Made by a program: the position numbers and the translations under genes. Positions 47,577 through 54,970 of a stretch of DNA of 59,162 nt are shown piece by piece (the stretch's first letter is position 1; every line of letters starts with the position of its first letter). The notes under the pieces are model-generated. The model was not told the DNA's origin, ran no database searches, and saw only the letters and a program-made list of their open reading frames with translations. Source of the DNA: Klebsiella planticola ATCC 33531. Lineage in GTDB: Bacteria > Pseudomonadota > Gammaproteobacteria > Enterobacterales > Enterobacteriaceae. The stretch lies in NCBI RefSeq assembly GCF_000735435.1, contig NZ_JMPP01000036.1, positions 1-59,162 on the forward strand, read 5' to 3'.

Positions 47577-47605
47577 TAAAGGCCGCGTAGCGGCCTTTAT
47601 TCTCT
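47577..47605 (-). terminator. ydfZ terminator
   Basis: In the minus-strand direction an AAAGGCCGC/GCGGCCTTT stem with a 3-nt loop is followed by ATTTTTGT. It lies 45-73 bp past the ydfZ stop and upstream of yedE, so ydfZ and yedEF are probably separate transcripts. Confidence 0.88.
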
Positions 47606-47649
47606 TTTATTCTCTTTGCGCAGGTCGATGAGTCATCGTCGGGAGGCAA

Positions 47650-47853
47650 TTAATGAAAGCCCAGCCGAATAAGGCTCATCGGGCAATATAGTCCTTCGCA
47701 GCCTTCTATTTCCACGCAGTCCGCGCGGCGTAATTGTTCCGCCGTTTTACCTTCGCCGTGGATGGCCTTAATAACGCCCGTCACGCCATTTCCTGCCACC
47801 ATAACCATGCTGCCTGTTGAGATAGCGTTACGGTTACGATCGTAAGTTTTCAT
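47650..47853 (-). CDS. ydfZ: YdfZ family protein, putative selenium-binding
   Basis: This 67-residue protein begins [20 protein letters not shown] and ends LIRLGFH, matching E. coli YdfZ (67 residues). E. coli YdfZ was reported to bind selenium, and its gene is FNR-activated. A strong GAGGAGG lies 5 nt upstream of ATG 47853. An FNR-type site is at 47931-47944. In E. coli ydfZ and yedEF are at separate loci; here they are neighbours. Confidence 0.93.
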   Translation of the reverse strand: MKTYDRNRNAISTGSMVMVAGNGVTGVIKAIHGEGKTAEQLRRADCVEIEGCEGLYCPMSLIRLGFH

Positions 47854-47902
47854 GGTTTCCTCCTCTTATCAAATATCTGAACGGGATGGTTAGCGGCTTT
47901 TT

Positions 47903-47944
47903 TTAATACACCTTTTACCGGTGAATTTTTTTGAGCTTTATCAA
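47903..47944 (-). promoter_or_regulatory. FNR-dependent promoter of ydfZ
   Basis: TTGAGCTTTATCAA (47931-47944) matches the FNR consensus TTGAT-N4-ATCAA at nine of ten positions. On the minus strand a TATTAA -10-like hexamer (47903-47908) is centred 32 bp downstream, which puts the FNR site at about -41.5, the class II activation position. Confidence 0.78.
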
Positions 47945-47961
47945 AATCATGCCTGTTTTTA

Positions 47962-48000
47962 CCCGTAAGTCCCCCTTCATGGCGACGGGGGACTTACGGG
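47962..48000. other. Long perfect stem-loop between ydfZ and the phosphate permease
   Basis: CCCGTAAGTCCCCC (47962-47975) and its exact complement (47987-48000) form a 14-bp stem with an 11-nt loop, 18 bp past the permease stop codon. No T-run follows in either direction, so it is not a standard intrinsic terminator. It may protect the permease mRNA 3' end or act in another way. Confidence 0.7.
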
Positions 48001-48017
48001 CTATTCCGCGCCGCGGG

Positions 48018-49640
48018 CTAGGATACTTTCGCGAACATCCAGTACAGCACCGCGGAGAGTATCACCGAGGCGGGCAGTGTGAGTACCCATGCCATCAGCA
48101 GATTACGCACGGTAGAAAACTGCAGTCCTGAGCGATTTGCCGCCATGGTTCCGGCGATACCGGAAGAGAGGACGTGGGTGGTGGAGACGGGAAGACCAAA
48201 GGCATCGGCGGCGCCGATGGTGCTCATCGCCACCAGTTCCGCGCTGGCGCCCTGAGCGTAGGTCAGGTGCGTTTTGCCGATCTTCTCACCAATGGTGACG
48301 ACAATACGCCGCCAGCCGACCATGGTGCCCAGCCCGAGCGCCAGAGCGACGGCCACTTTGACCCAGAACGGAATGAAACGGGTGGCGTTATCGAGCTCTT
48401 TTTTCAGCGCATCGAGGTTCTGTGACGTCTCCCGCGGCAGTTGGACATCGGGGTTGTTCTTCAAATGCTTGATCGTTTCCGACGCCAGATACATATCGTT
48501 ACGGGTGTTGGATACCGCCTGGGCCGGGATCTTATCTACCGAACCGTACTGGCGAATCTGGTCGCCAATAATGCCGGAAAGATGCGCCAGCGCCGGTAAC
48601 ACGTCCGGCGTCAGCTGGCTGTCGCGCACATACTGGGTCAACACTTCACGAGGATCGCTGGGGAGGTTCCCCGGGAATTGTTGGAGCAGCCTGTTTTCGG
48701 TGACTTCGGCCAGCGCCGCGACCCGCGGTGCCTGTTCCGGCGGCAGAGTGCGGTTGAGCGCATAGGCGATGGGCATGGTCCCCACCAGAATCAGCATAAT
48801 TAGCCCCATTCCCTTTTGCCCGTCGTTGGAGCCGTGGGCAAACGAAACGCCGGTACAGGTGAGGATCAGCAGACTACGGATCCACAGCGGCGGCGGCGCG
48901 TCATTTTTCGGTGCGGCGTAGAGCTGTCTGTTTTTGACGAAGCGCTTTAACAGCAGCAGCAGGACGGCGGCGCAGACAAAACCGACCACCGGCGAGAGCA
49001 GCAGGGAATATCCGACATTGACCGCCTGGCCCCAGTCGACGCCGCTGGTGCCGTTGCGTCCGTGGATCAGCGCGTTGGAAACGCCAACGCCAATGATCGA
49101 GCCGATCAGCGTGTGCGACGAAGAGGACGGCAGGCCGAACCACCAGGTCCCCAGGTTCCAGATAATGGCTGAAAACAGCAGGGCATACACCATGGCAAAC
49201 CCGTTGCCGGTACCGGCCTGCAGAATGAGTTCGACCGGGAGTAATGAGATGATACCGAAGGCCACCACGCCGCTGGAGAGCAAAACGCCGAGGAAATTAA
49301 AAAAGCCGGACCACATGACCGCGACGGTGGGCGGCAGAGAATGGGTATAGATGACGGTGGCCACGGCGTTGGCGGTATCATGGAAGCCGTTAACAAATTC
49401 AAAGCCGAGTGCAATCAATAAAGCCAGTCCTAATAAAAGAAAAGGCAGGTAGCTGGTATATACCGTTCCTGAACGGGCGACATCGTTAAATAAGCTCACG
49501 CCGGAAAATGCGATGCCGATAGCTAATAAAAAGACAAAAAAAAGAACAGTTTTTTTACTGTTCTTTTGGTAAATCTTTGACTGGATGATTTGCGGGCTAA
49601 GGCCCGGCGCAACGCGTTGCGAGCTGCTGTTATCGCTCAT
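48018..49640 (-). CDS. PiT-family inorganic phosphate transporter
   Basis: This 540-residue inner-membrane permease carries the duplicated PiT signature: GFHDTANAVATVIYT in the N-terminal half, and AHGSNDGQKGMGLIM plus STTHVLSSG in the rest. It should import metal-phosphate with protons. It has an N-terminal extension of about 45 residues and a long hydrophilic insert (about 300-415) between the halves, and it is longer than E. coli PitA (499). It is probably a second PiT type rather than PitA itself. GAGGAAGG lies before ATG 49640. It is divergent from the CorA-like gene. Confidence 0.88.
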   Translation of the reverse strand: MSDNSSSQRVAPGLSPQIIQSKIYQKNSKKTVLFFVFLLAIGIAFSGVSLFNDVARSGTVYTSYLPFLLLGLALLIALGFEFVNGFHDTANAVATVIYTHSLPPTVAVMWSGFFNFLGVLLSSGVVAFGIISLLPVELILQAGTGNGFAMVYALLFSAIIWNLGTWWFGLPSSSSHTLIGSIIGVGVSNALIHGRNGTSGVDWGQAVNVGYSLLLSPVVGFVCAAVLLLLLKRFVKNRQLYAAPKNDAPPPLWIRSLLILTCTGVSFAHGSNDGQKGMGLIMLILVGTMPIAYALNRTLPPEQAPRVAALAEVTENRLLQQFPGNLPSDPREVLTQYVRDSQLTPDVLPALAHLSGIIGDQIRQYGSVDKIPAQAVSNTRNDMYLASETIKHLKNNPDVQLPRETSQNLDALKKELDNATRFIPFWVKVAVALALGLGTMVGWRRIVVTIGEKIGKTHLTYAQGASAELVAMSTIGAADAFGLPVSTTHVLSSGIAGTMAANRSGLQFSTVRNLLMAWVLTLPASVILSAVLYWMFAKVS

Positions 49641-49827
49641 CAGGAACCTTCCTCTAAACGTCAGACAGGGTAAATTATTACGGGTGACAGCGCTGAACTT
49701 ATAAAACGCAGATGTCAGCCAGGTTTCCGTTTGATGAACAAATCATTAACCTTGCCAGGCTCTGAAAAATAGCGAAAGATGACTTTATTCGGGTCCGAAC
49801 AGCATGCAATAAAATCCTGAGGGATAT

Positions 49828-50856
49828 ATGAGTCAAGATGTCGCAGGAAAGATGTTAAAGCCCGATTTTGATATGGAAGTCTCTGGGCTGGTGTACGGTT
49901 TTCTTTTTCGTGAAGGGCATCAGCCGCTGCAAATCACCTCCCAGCAAGTGTGCTCCCGCTTTCACGAGCTGGACGGGGAAAATGATTTCGTCTGGCTGCA
50001 TCTTAATCTCAACCACGCAACCGCCGAGAAGTGGCTGATGAACCATTTCCCCGTTGCCGATTTTTTCTTTGAGGAGATCCGCGACGGTTCTCACACCACC
50101 CGCATTGAGCGGCAGGGCGACAATTTATTTGCCGTGCTGAACGACGTCATTTTTCATCCTAAAGAGACCACCGCAGAAACATCGACGCTGTGGCTGTACT
50201 GCAGTCAGAAGCTGGTGGTAACGGCCCGCTATAAACCGCTGCGCTTTATTGAATGGATGTTGCCACGGCTGGCGACATTGAACGTGACATCCTCCACCGC
50301 GCTGTTGGCCTTTTTGCTCGAAGAGCAGGAGGAGGTGCTGGAACAGGTGGTGCGCCAGGCAAGCCGCCACGTCGATACCATCGAAGAGCGGCTGCTCAGT
50401 AACCATGTCCAGCGTAACCGCGCCGATCTGGCGCGCCTGCGGCGGATGCTCCTGCGCTTTCAGCGGCTGTTGGCTCCCGAACCGGCAGCCATGTTTCGGC
50501 TCCTCAACCGGCCTCCGGCGTGGATCGACCGCTCCGTGGTTCAGGAGTTTCGCCAGTTCACCGAGGAGTTTACCGTAGTGCTCAACGACCTCTCCGGGCT
50601 GACCGAGCGTATCAGCCTGCTGCAGGAGGAGATCAGCGCCCGGCAAATGGAAAAAAGCAACCGCACGCTATATACCTTGACGGTCATTACCGTGCTGGCG
50701 TTACCGATCAATATTGTGGCGGGGTTCTTCGGCATGAACGTCGGGGGGATTCCGCTTTCGACCAATCATCACGGGTTTATCCTGCTGGTGCTGCTCGTCG
50801 GGGGATTTACCCTTGGGGCCGGTTATCTGGCCTTCCGGCGGCGGGACGATTTGTGA
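49828..50856 (+). CDS. CorA/ZntB-family metal ion transporter
   Basis: This 342-residue protein has a large cytoplasmic N-terminal domain with a long helix and two C-terminal membrane helices. The first ends with the family motif in LPINIVAGFFGMNVGG (GMN). A basic tail RRRDDL ends the protein. CorA transports Mg2+/Co2+ and ZntB transports Zn2+; this protein is divergent from both, so the ion is uncertain. GAGGG precedes ATG 49828. It is paired divergently with the PiT phosphate permease, which transports phosphate as a metal complex, a suggestive pairing. Confidence 0.86.
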   Translation: MSQDVAGKMLKPDFDMEVSGLVYGFLFREGHQPLQITSQQVCSRFHELDGENDFVWLHLNLNHATAEKWLMNHFPVADFFFEEIRDGSHTTRIERQGDNLFAVLNDVIFHPKETTAETSTLWLYCSQKLVVTARYKPLRFIEWMLPRLATLNVTSSTALLAFLLEEQEEVLEQVVRQASRHVDTIEERLLSNHVQRNRADLARLRRMLLRFQRLLAPEPAAMFRLLNRPPAWIDRSVVQEFRQFTEEFTVVLNDLSGLTERISLLQEEISARQMEKSNRTLYTLTVITVLALPINIVAGFFGMNVGGIPLSTNHHGFILLVLLVGGFTLGAGYLAFRRRDDL

Positions 50857-50926
50857 GCCGGGGGGCTGTGCAGGCTTGCCCGCAGCGTTTAACACGGCTG
50901 ACACCGTGCTGAACGCCGCGGTGTGG

Positions 50927-52099
50927 CTATGCTAAAGCACGCAGGGCGGCAATCAATCCGTTGACGCCTCTTTCCAGTTTCTCCCGGGGACAGCCGGCAT
51001 TGAGGCGCACAAAACCCACGCCTTCTTCGCCGTAGGTATACCCGGGCATAATGGCGACCTTCTGTACCTCGATGAGCGTTTTTTGCAGCGCGCGGTCGTC
51101 CACGCCGAGCGGGCGCAGATCGATCCAGGCGAGATAGGTGGCCTGCGGCGGCTTCCAGTTCAGCTGCGGGAAGGCCTGATTGAGCGCCTGAGCAATATAG
51201 CGCATGTTATCCTGCAAATAGGCCCGTAGCGCATCGAGCCACGGGGCGCCTTCACGGTAGGCGGCAATATGGGCGACCAGCGCCGGCACGGAGGGGGAAG
51301 AGAGTCCATCGCGACTCTTCAGAGCCGTGAGATAAGCTTCGCGGGATGCGGCATCGTCAATCAGGCCGTAAGCCCCGGTAAACGCGGGAATATTGAAGCT
51401 TTTCGAGCCGGAGGTGAACAGCGCCCACGGCCCGCGAGCGACGTCGCACCACGGCGTATGACGATGCTCACCCCAGACCATATCCATATGAATCTCATCG
51501 CTGATGACCTTCACGCCGTGCTTTTCGCACAGCAGGGCCATGGTTTCAAGCTCTTCGCGGCTCCACACTCTTCCGGTCGGGTTATGCGGGCTGCACAGCA
51601 GCAGCAGCGTGTTGCGCGGCTCCGCCAGCGTGCGTTCAAGCTGCGCCATATCGCAATGCCACTGATTATCCCGATGCGTCAGCGGGACCGGCGCAACGCG
51701 ACGGCGGTTTCCGGCAATGGTTTTATAAAAAGCGTCATAGGCCGGCGTATGGACCACCACACCATCGCCTTCGTCAGACCACTGGCGAATCATCTCCGCC
51801 ACCATGTAAATGACCGACGGGCCATACACGATTGCATCGCGGTTAACGGGGCACTGAAAACGGCTGGCGTACCAGTGGGCGACCGCGCCCAGAAACTCAT
51901 CGTTTTTCCAGCGGCTGTAACCGAACACGCCGTGCGCCAGGCGCCGACTGACGGCATCAAGAATGCAGGGGGCGGTGGCGAAATCCATATCGGAGATAGT
52001 AAAGGGGAGCAGGTCGGCGGCACCGAAGCGGTCGGCTACGTAGTCCCATTGCGTACACCAGGTGCCGTGGCGATCGACAGGCGTTGCAAAATCAAACAT
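50927..52099 (-). CDS. malY: Cystathionine beta-lyase/maltose regulon modulator MalY
   Basis: MalY is a PLP-dependent beta C-S lyase that also binds the activator MalT and dampens the maltose regulon. The 390-residue protein has the fold-type I PLP lysine in SGSKSFNIPAFTGAYG, and MFDFATPVDRHGTWCTQWDY at the N-terminus. It is very similar to E. coli MalY and has the same length. The start at 52099 is by homology. It is the second gene of malXY under MalI repression, with a hairpin in the 49-bp gap to malX. Confidence 0.96.
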   Translation of the reverse strand: MFDFATPVDRHGTWCTQWDYVADRFGAADLLPFTISDMDFATAPCILDAVSRRLAHGVFGYSRWKNDEFLGAVAHWYASRFQCPVNRDAIVYGPSVIYMVAEMIRQWSDEGDGVVVHTPAYDAFYKTIAGNRRRVAPVPLTHRDNQWHCDMAQLERTLAEPRNTLLLLCSPHNPTGRVWSREELETMALLCEKHGVKVISDEIHMDMVWGEHRHTPWCDVARGPWALFTSGSKSFNIPAFTGAYGLIDDAASREAYLTALKSRDGLSSPSVPALVAHIAAYREGAPWLDALRAYLQDNMRYIAQALNQAFPQLNWKPPQATYLAWIDLRPLGVDDRALQKTLIEVQKVAIMPGYTYGEEGVGFVRLNAGCPREKLERGVNGLIAALRALA

Positions 52100-52118
52100 T
52101 GACACTTCCTTTATCAAA

Positions 52119-52142
52119 GCCCCCTCCGGGTCAGGAGGGGGC
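52119..52142 (-). promoter_or_regulatory. Hairpin in the malX-malY spacer
   Basis: GCCCCCTCC and GGAGGGGGC form a 9-bp GC-rich stem with a 6-nt loop between the malX stop and malY start. In the minus-strand direction only TTTGAT follows, so full termination is unlikely. It may lower malY relative to malX or stabilise the mRNA. Confidence 0.6.
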
Positions 52143-52148
52143 GGGCGT

Positions 52149-53741
52149 TTATGCCTGGACGGTATTCATCAGTACGCTCATTTCATCTTTCACCGACTGA
52201 ACCTGAGGGCCGATAACCACCTGCAGGTTATGCTGATTCAGCTGTACTACGCCGATGGCGCGGTTGGCTTTCAGCGCGGCGCTATCCACTTTACTCATGT
52301 CGTGCACCGACAACCGCAGGCGGGTAATGCAGTTATCCAGGGAAACGATATTGTCGGCCCCACCCAGCGCGGCCAGAATGGCCGGTACGTTGTAACCGGA
52401 TTTACCGGTGACGCCGCTCACGGCTTTGTCAAAGGCGGTCTGGGTTTCGATATCGCGGCCCGGCGTTTTCAGGTTAAAGCGGGTAATGGCGAAGCGGAAG
52501 ATGCCGTAATACACCGCAAACCAGATAGCGGCAACCACCGGTACCAGATACCACTTGGTTGACAGGCCGTGCAGGATGCCGAAGACCACGAAGTCAATGA
52601 CGTTCCCGTCGGTGTTGCCGATAGTGACGCCCAGCACCGCCATGATGGTGAAGCCGAGGCCGGTCAGCAGGGCGTGAATAACATACAGTACCGGGGCGAC
52701 GAACAGGAACAGGAACTCCAGCGGTTCCGTGGTGCCGCCGACGACGCAGGCAATCACGCCGGAGATCAGCAGGCCTTTAATTTTATGACGGTTTTCCGGA
52801 CGCGCGCAGTGGTACATCGCCAGCGCCGCCCCCGGCAGGCCGCCGAGGAATGCCGGCATTTTACCCTGCGACAGGAAACGGGTGGCACTTTCTGAGAAGC
52901 CGTGAGTTTCCGGGCAGCTCAGCTGCGCCTGGAAGATAGTCAGCGCGCCGCTAACGGTATGACCGCACACATCCAGGGTTCCGCCCGCTTCGGTAAAGCG
53001 AATCAGGGCCACCAGAATGTGGTGCAGACCGAACGGCAGCAGCAAACGTTCGCCGGTACCGAAGATCATCGGTCCGAAGTCGCCGGCGCTGTTAATCACG
53101 TGACCGAGGGCGTTAATCCCCATGGCAAAGACCGGCCAGACGAGGGGGATAACCAGGCCGACCAGCCCGAGCACCACGGTGGTGATAATCGGCACAAAAC
53201 GCGTGCCGCCAAAGAAGGCTAATGCGTCAGGCAGGCGGATATTATGAAAACGCTCGTGCAGCATCCAGACAATGATCCCGGCGATCACCGCCCCCAGGAT
53301 CCCGGTATCGATCGACTGAATACCGATGATGTTCTGGATATTGTTGGCTTTCAGCACCGCCGCATCGGTCGTGGGCAGAATTCCTTTCGCGGTGAGCCAG
53401 AAGTTCACCGCCAGGTTCATGACCGCATAGCCAACGAAGCCGGCGAAAGCCGCCACGCCTTTATTTTCGCGCGCCAGCCCCAGCGGAATCGCGATACAGA
53501 ACATGACCGGCAGGAAGCTAAAGGCGAAGGAGCCGACTTTGCTCATCCAGACAAACACGGCCTGCAGCAGCGGAATATCGAGCCACGGCAGCAGGGTGAG
53601 CACATCATGACTGCTTAAAGAGCTGCCGATCCCGAGCATGATCCCGCAAAAAGAAAGCAACGCCACGGGCAACATAAACGTTTTTCCTAACTGCTGGAAA
53701 AACTCCCACAAGGTAATTTTTGGTGTCGTTTTTGCCGTCAT
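52149..53741 (-). CDS. malX: PTS system EIICB component MalX
   Basis: MalX is a glucose-type PTS permease whose natural sugar is not settled; it can carry glucose and maltose when overproduced. The 530-residue protein has an EIIC domain (about 1-400, many membrane helices, for example GTTEPLEFLFLFVAPVLYVI). The C-terminal EIIB domain has the phosphorylated cysteine in DNCITRLRLSV. ATG 53741 gives the E. coli length. A GTG two codons upstream is possible. It is divergent from malI, with MalI operators between. Confidence 0.96.
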   Translation of the reverse strand: MTAKTTPKITLWEFFQQLGKTFMLPVALLSFCGIMLGIGSSLSSHDVLTLLPWLDIPLLQAVFVWMSKVGSFAFSFLPVMFCIAIPLGLARENKGVAAFAGFVGYAVMNLAVNFWLTAKGILPTTDAAVLKANNIQNIIGIQSIDTGILGAVIAGIIVWMLHERFHNIRLPDALAFFGGTRFVPIITTVVLGLVGLVIPLVWPVFAMGINALGHVINSAGDFGPMIFGTGERLLLPFGLHHILVALIRFTEAGGTLDVCGHTVSGALTIFQAQLSCPETHGFSESATRFLSQGKMPAFLGGLPGAALAMYHCARPENRHKIKGLLISGVIACVVGGTTEPLEFLFLFVAPVLYVIHALLTGLGFTIMAVLGVTIGNTDGNVIDFVVFGILHGLSTKWYLVPVVAAIWFAVYYGIFRFAITRFNLKTPGRDIETQTAFDKAVSGVTGKSGYNVPAILAALGGADNIVSLDNCITRLRLSVHDMSKVDSAALKANRAIGVVQLNQHNLQVVIGPQVQSVKDEMSVLMNTVQA

Positions 53742-53793
53742 TAACACGAATCCTGATTTTTTAAGTTATGGGTAGGGTGTAACGCTACGGCAA

Positions 53794-53809
53794 GATAAAA
53801 CGTTTTATC
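53794..53809. promoter_or_regulatory. MalI operator at malX
   Basis: GATAAAACGTTTTATC is a perfect 16-bp palindrome with the central CG of LacI-family operators. It is identical to the second copy at 53873-53888. It lies 53 bp upstream of malX. Confidence 0.9.
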
Positions 53810-53818
53810 ACTTTTTAG

Positions 53819-53834
53819 TGCGATAAAAATCACA
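53819..53834. promoter_or_regulatory. CRP site in the malI-malX spacer
   Basis: TGCGATAAAAATCACA matches TGTGA-N6-TCACA with one change in the left half. It lies between the two MalI operators and fits the known CRP activation of both E. coli mal promoters. Confidence 0.8.
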
Positions 53835-53872
53835 TAATCAGGCGAAGATAACGTTTATAAAGGTAACTCATT

Positions 53873-53888
53873 GATAAAACGTTTTATC
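53873..53888. promoter_or_regulatory. MalI operator at malI
   Basis: This is a second exact copy of GATAAAACGTTTTATC, 79 bp from the first and 28 bp upstream of the malI start. It would mediate autorepression. Confidence 0.9.
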
Positions 53889-53915
53889 GACCGCCACAGG
53901 GAGACGGTTGCAGTT

Positions 53916-54944
53916 ATGGCTATCGCAAAAAAGATCACCATTAACGACGTTGCGCAGGTGGCAGGGGTGTCGGTGAGTACGGTTTCACTGGTGCTGAGCG
54001 GCAAAGGCCGGATATCGTCGGCTACCGGCGAGCGCGTCAATCAGGCGATTGAACAGCTGGGTTTTGTGCGTAACCGCCAGGCGGCTTCACTGCGCGGCGG
54101 GCAGAGCGGGGTGATTGGTCTTATCGTGAGCGACCTCTCCAAACCCTTTTACGCGGAGCTTACCGCCGGACTGACCGACGCGCTTGAGGCCGAGGGGAAA
54201 ATGGTCTTTCTCACCCAGGGCGGCGACGGTGGAGAAAAAATGCGTCAACGCTTTGAAACCCTGATTTCGCAGGGCGTAGACGGGGTGATTATCGCCGGCG
54301 CTATCGATAAAGGCAGCGAACTGCGCGATCGCGCAGCGGAGGTCGGCATGCCGTTGGTGTTTGCCTCCCGCGCCAGCTATCTCGATGATATCGATCTTAT
54401 CCGTCCGGATAATATGCAGGCCGCGCAGATCGTCACCGAGCATCTGATCCGCCGCGGGCACCAGCGCATCGCCTGGCTCGGCGGACAAAGCGCTTCGTTG
54501 ACGCGTGCGGAGCGGGTGGGCGGATACTGCGCGACGCTGCTGAAGTACGGGCTGCCGTTTCACAGCGAATGGGTCGTGGAGTGCGAATCGAGCCAAAAGC
54601 TGGCGGCCGAAGCAATGGCCTCGCTGCTGCGGCACAACCCGACCATTACCGCCGTGCTGTGTTACAACAACGTGATTGCCACCGGCGCCTGGTTCGGCCT
54701 GATGCGGGCGGGACGTCAGAGCGGTGAAGACAGCGTGGAGAGCTATTTTGAACAGCGCGTGGCGCTGGCGGCGTTTGCCGAAGTCCCGGAAAGCGCGCTG
54801 GATGATGTGCCGTTGACCTGGGTCACCACGCCTGCGCGCGAGATGGGCCAGAGCCTGGCGGAATGTATTCTACGGCGTCTGGAGAAGGGGCAGATGAGCG
54901 CGAGAAATCAAATTATGCCCCCGCGGCTGGTGACCCGAAAATAG
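53916..54944 (+). CDS. malI: LacI-family repressor MalI
   Basis: MalI represses malXY and itself. The 342-residue protein has the LacI helix-turn-helix (KITINDVAQVAGVSVSTVSL), the hinge RNRQAASLRGGQ and a sugar-binding-like C-terminal domain. ATG 53916 gives the E. coli length. A frame from 53871 would start inside the operator and is rejected. It converges on ydgA across a small stem-loop, where E. coli has hdhA and the uid genes. Confidence 0.96.
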   Translation: MAIAKKITINDVAQVAGVSVSTVSLVLSGKGRISSATGERVNQAIEQLGFVRNRQAASLRGGQSGVIGLIVSDLSKPFYAELTAGLTDALEAEGKMVFLTQGGDGGEKMRQRFETLISQGVDGVIIAGAIDKGSELRDRAAEVGMPLVFASRASYLDDIDLIRPDNMQAAQIVTEHLIRRGHQRIAWLGGQSASLTRAERVGGYCATLLKYGLPFHSEWVVECESSQKLAAEAMASLLRHNPTITAVLCYNNVIATGAWFGLMRAGRQSGEDSVESYFEQRVALAAFAEVPESALDDVPLTWVTTPAREMGQSLAECILRRLEKGQMSARNQIMPPRLVTRK

Positions 54945-54961
54945 CCCCTCGAAAGGGGCTA
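54942..54961. terminator. Hairpin between malI and ydgA
   Basis: TAGCCCCT/AGGGGCTA, an 8-bp stem with a CGAA tetraloop, begins at the malI stop codon. No T-run follows. It serves two convergent genes. Confidence 0.6.
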
Positions 54962-54970
54962 ATCGCGAGA

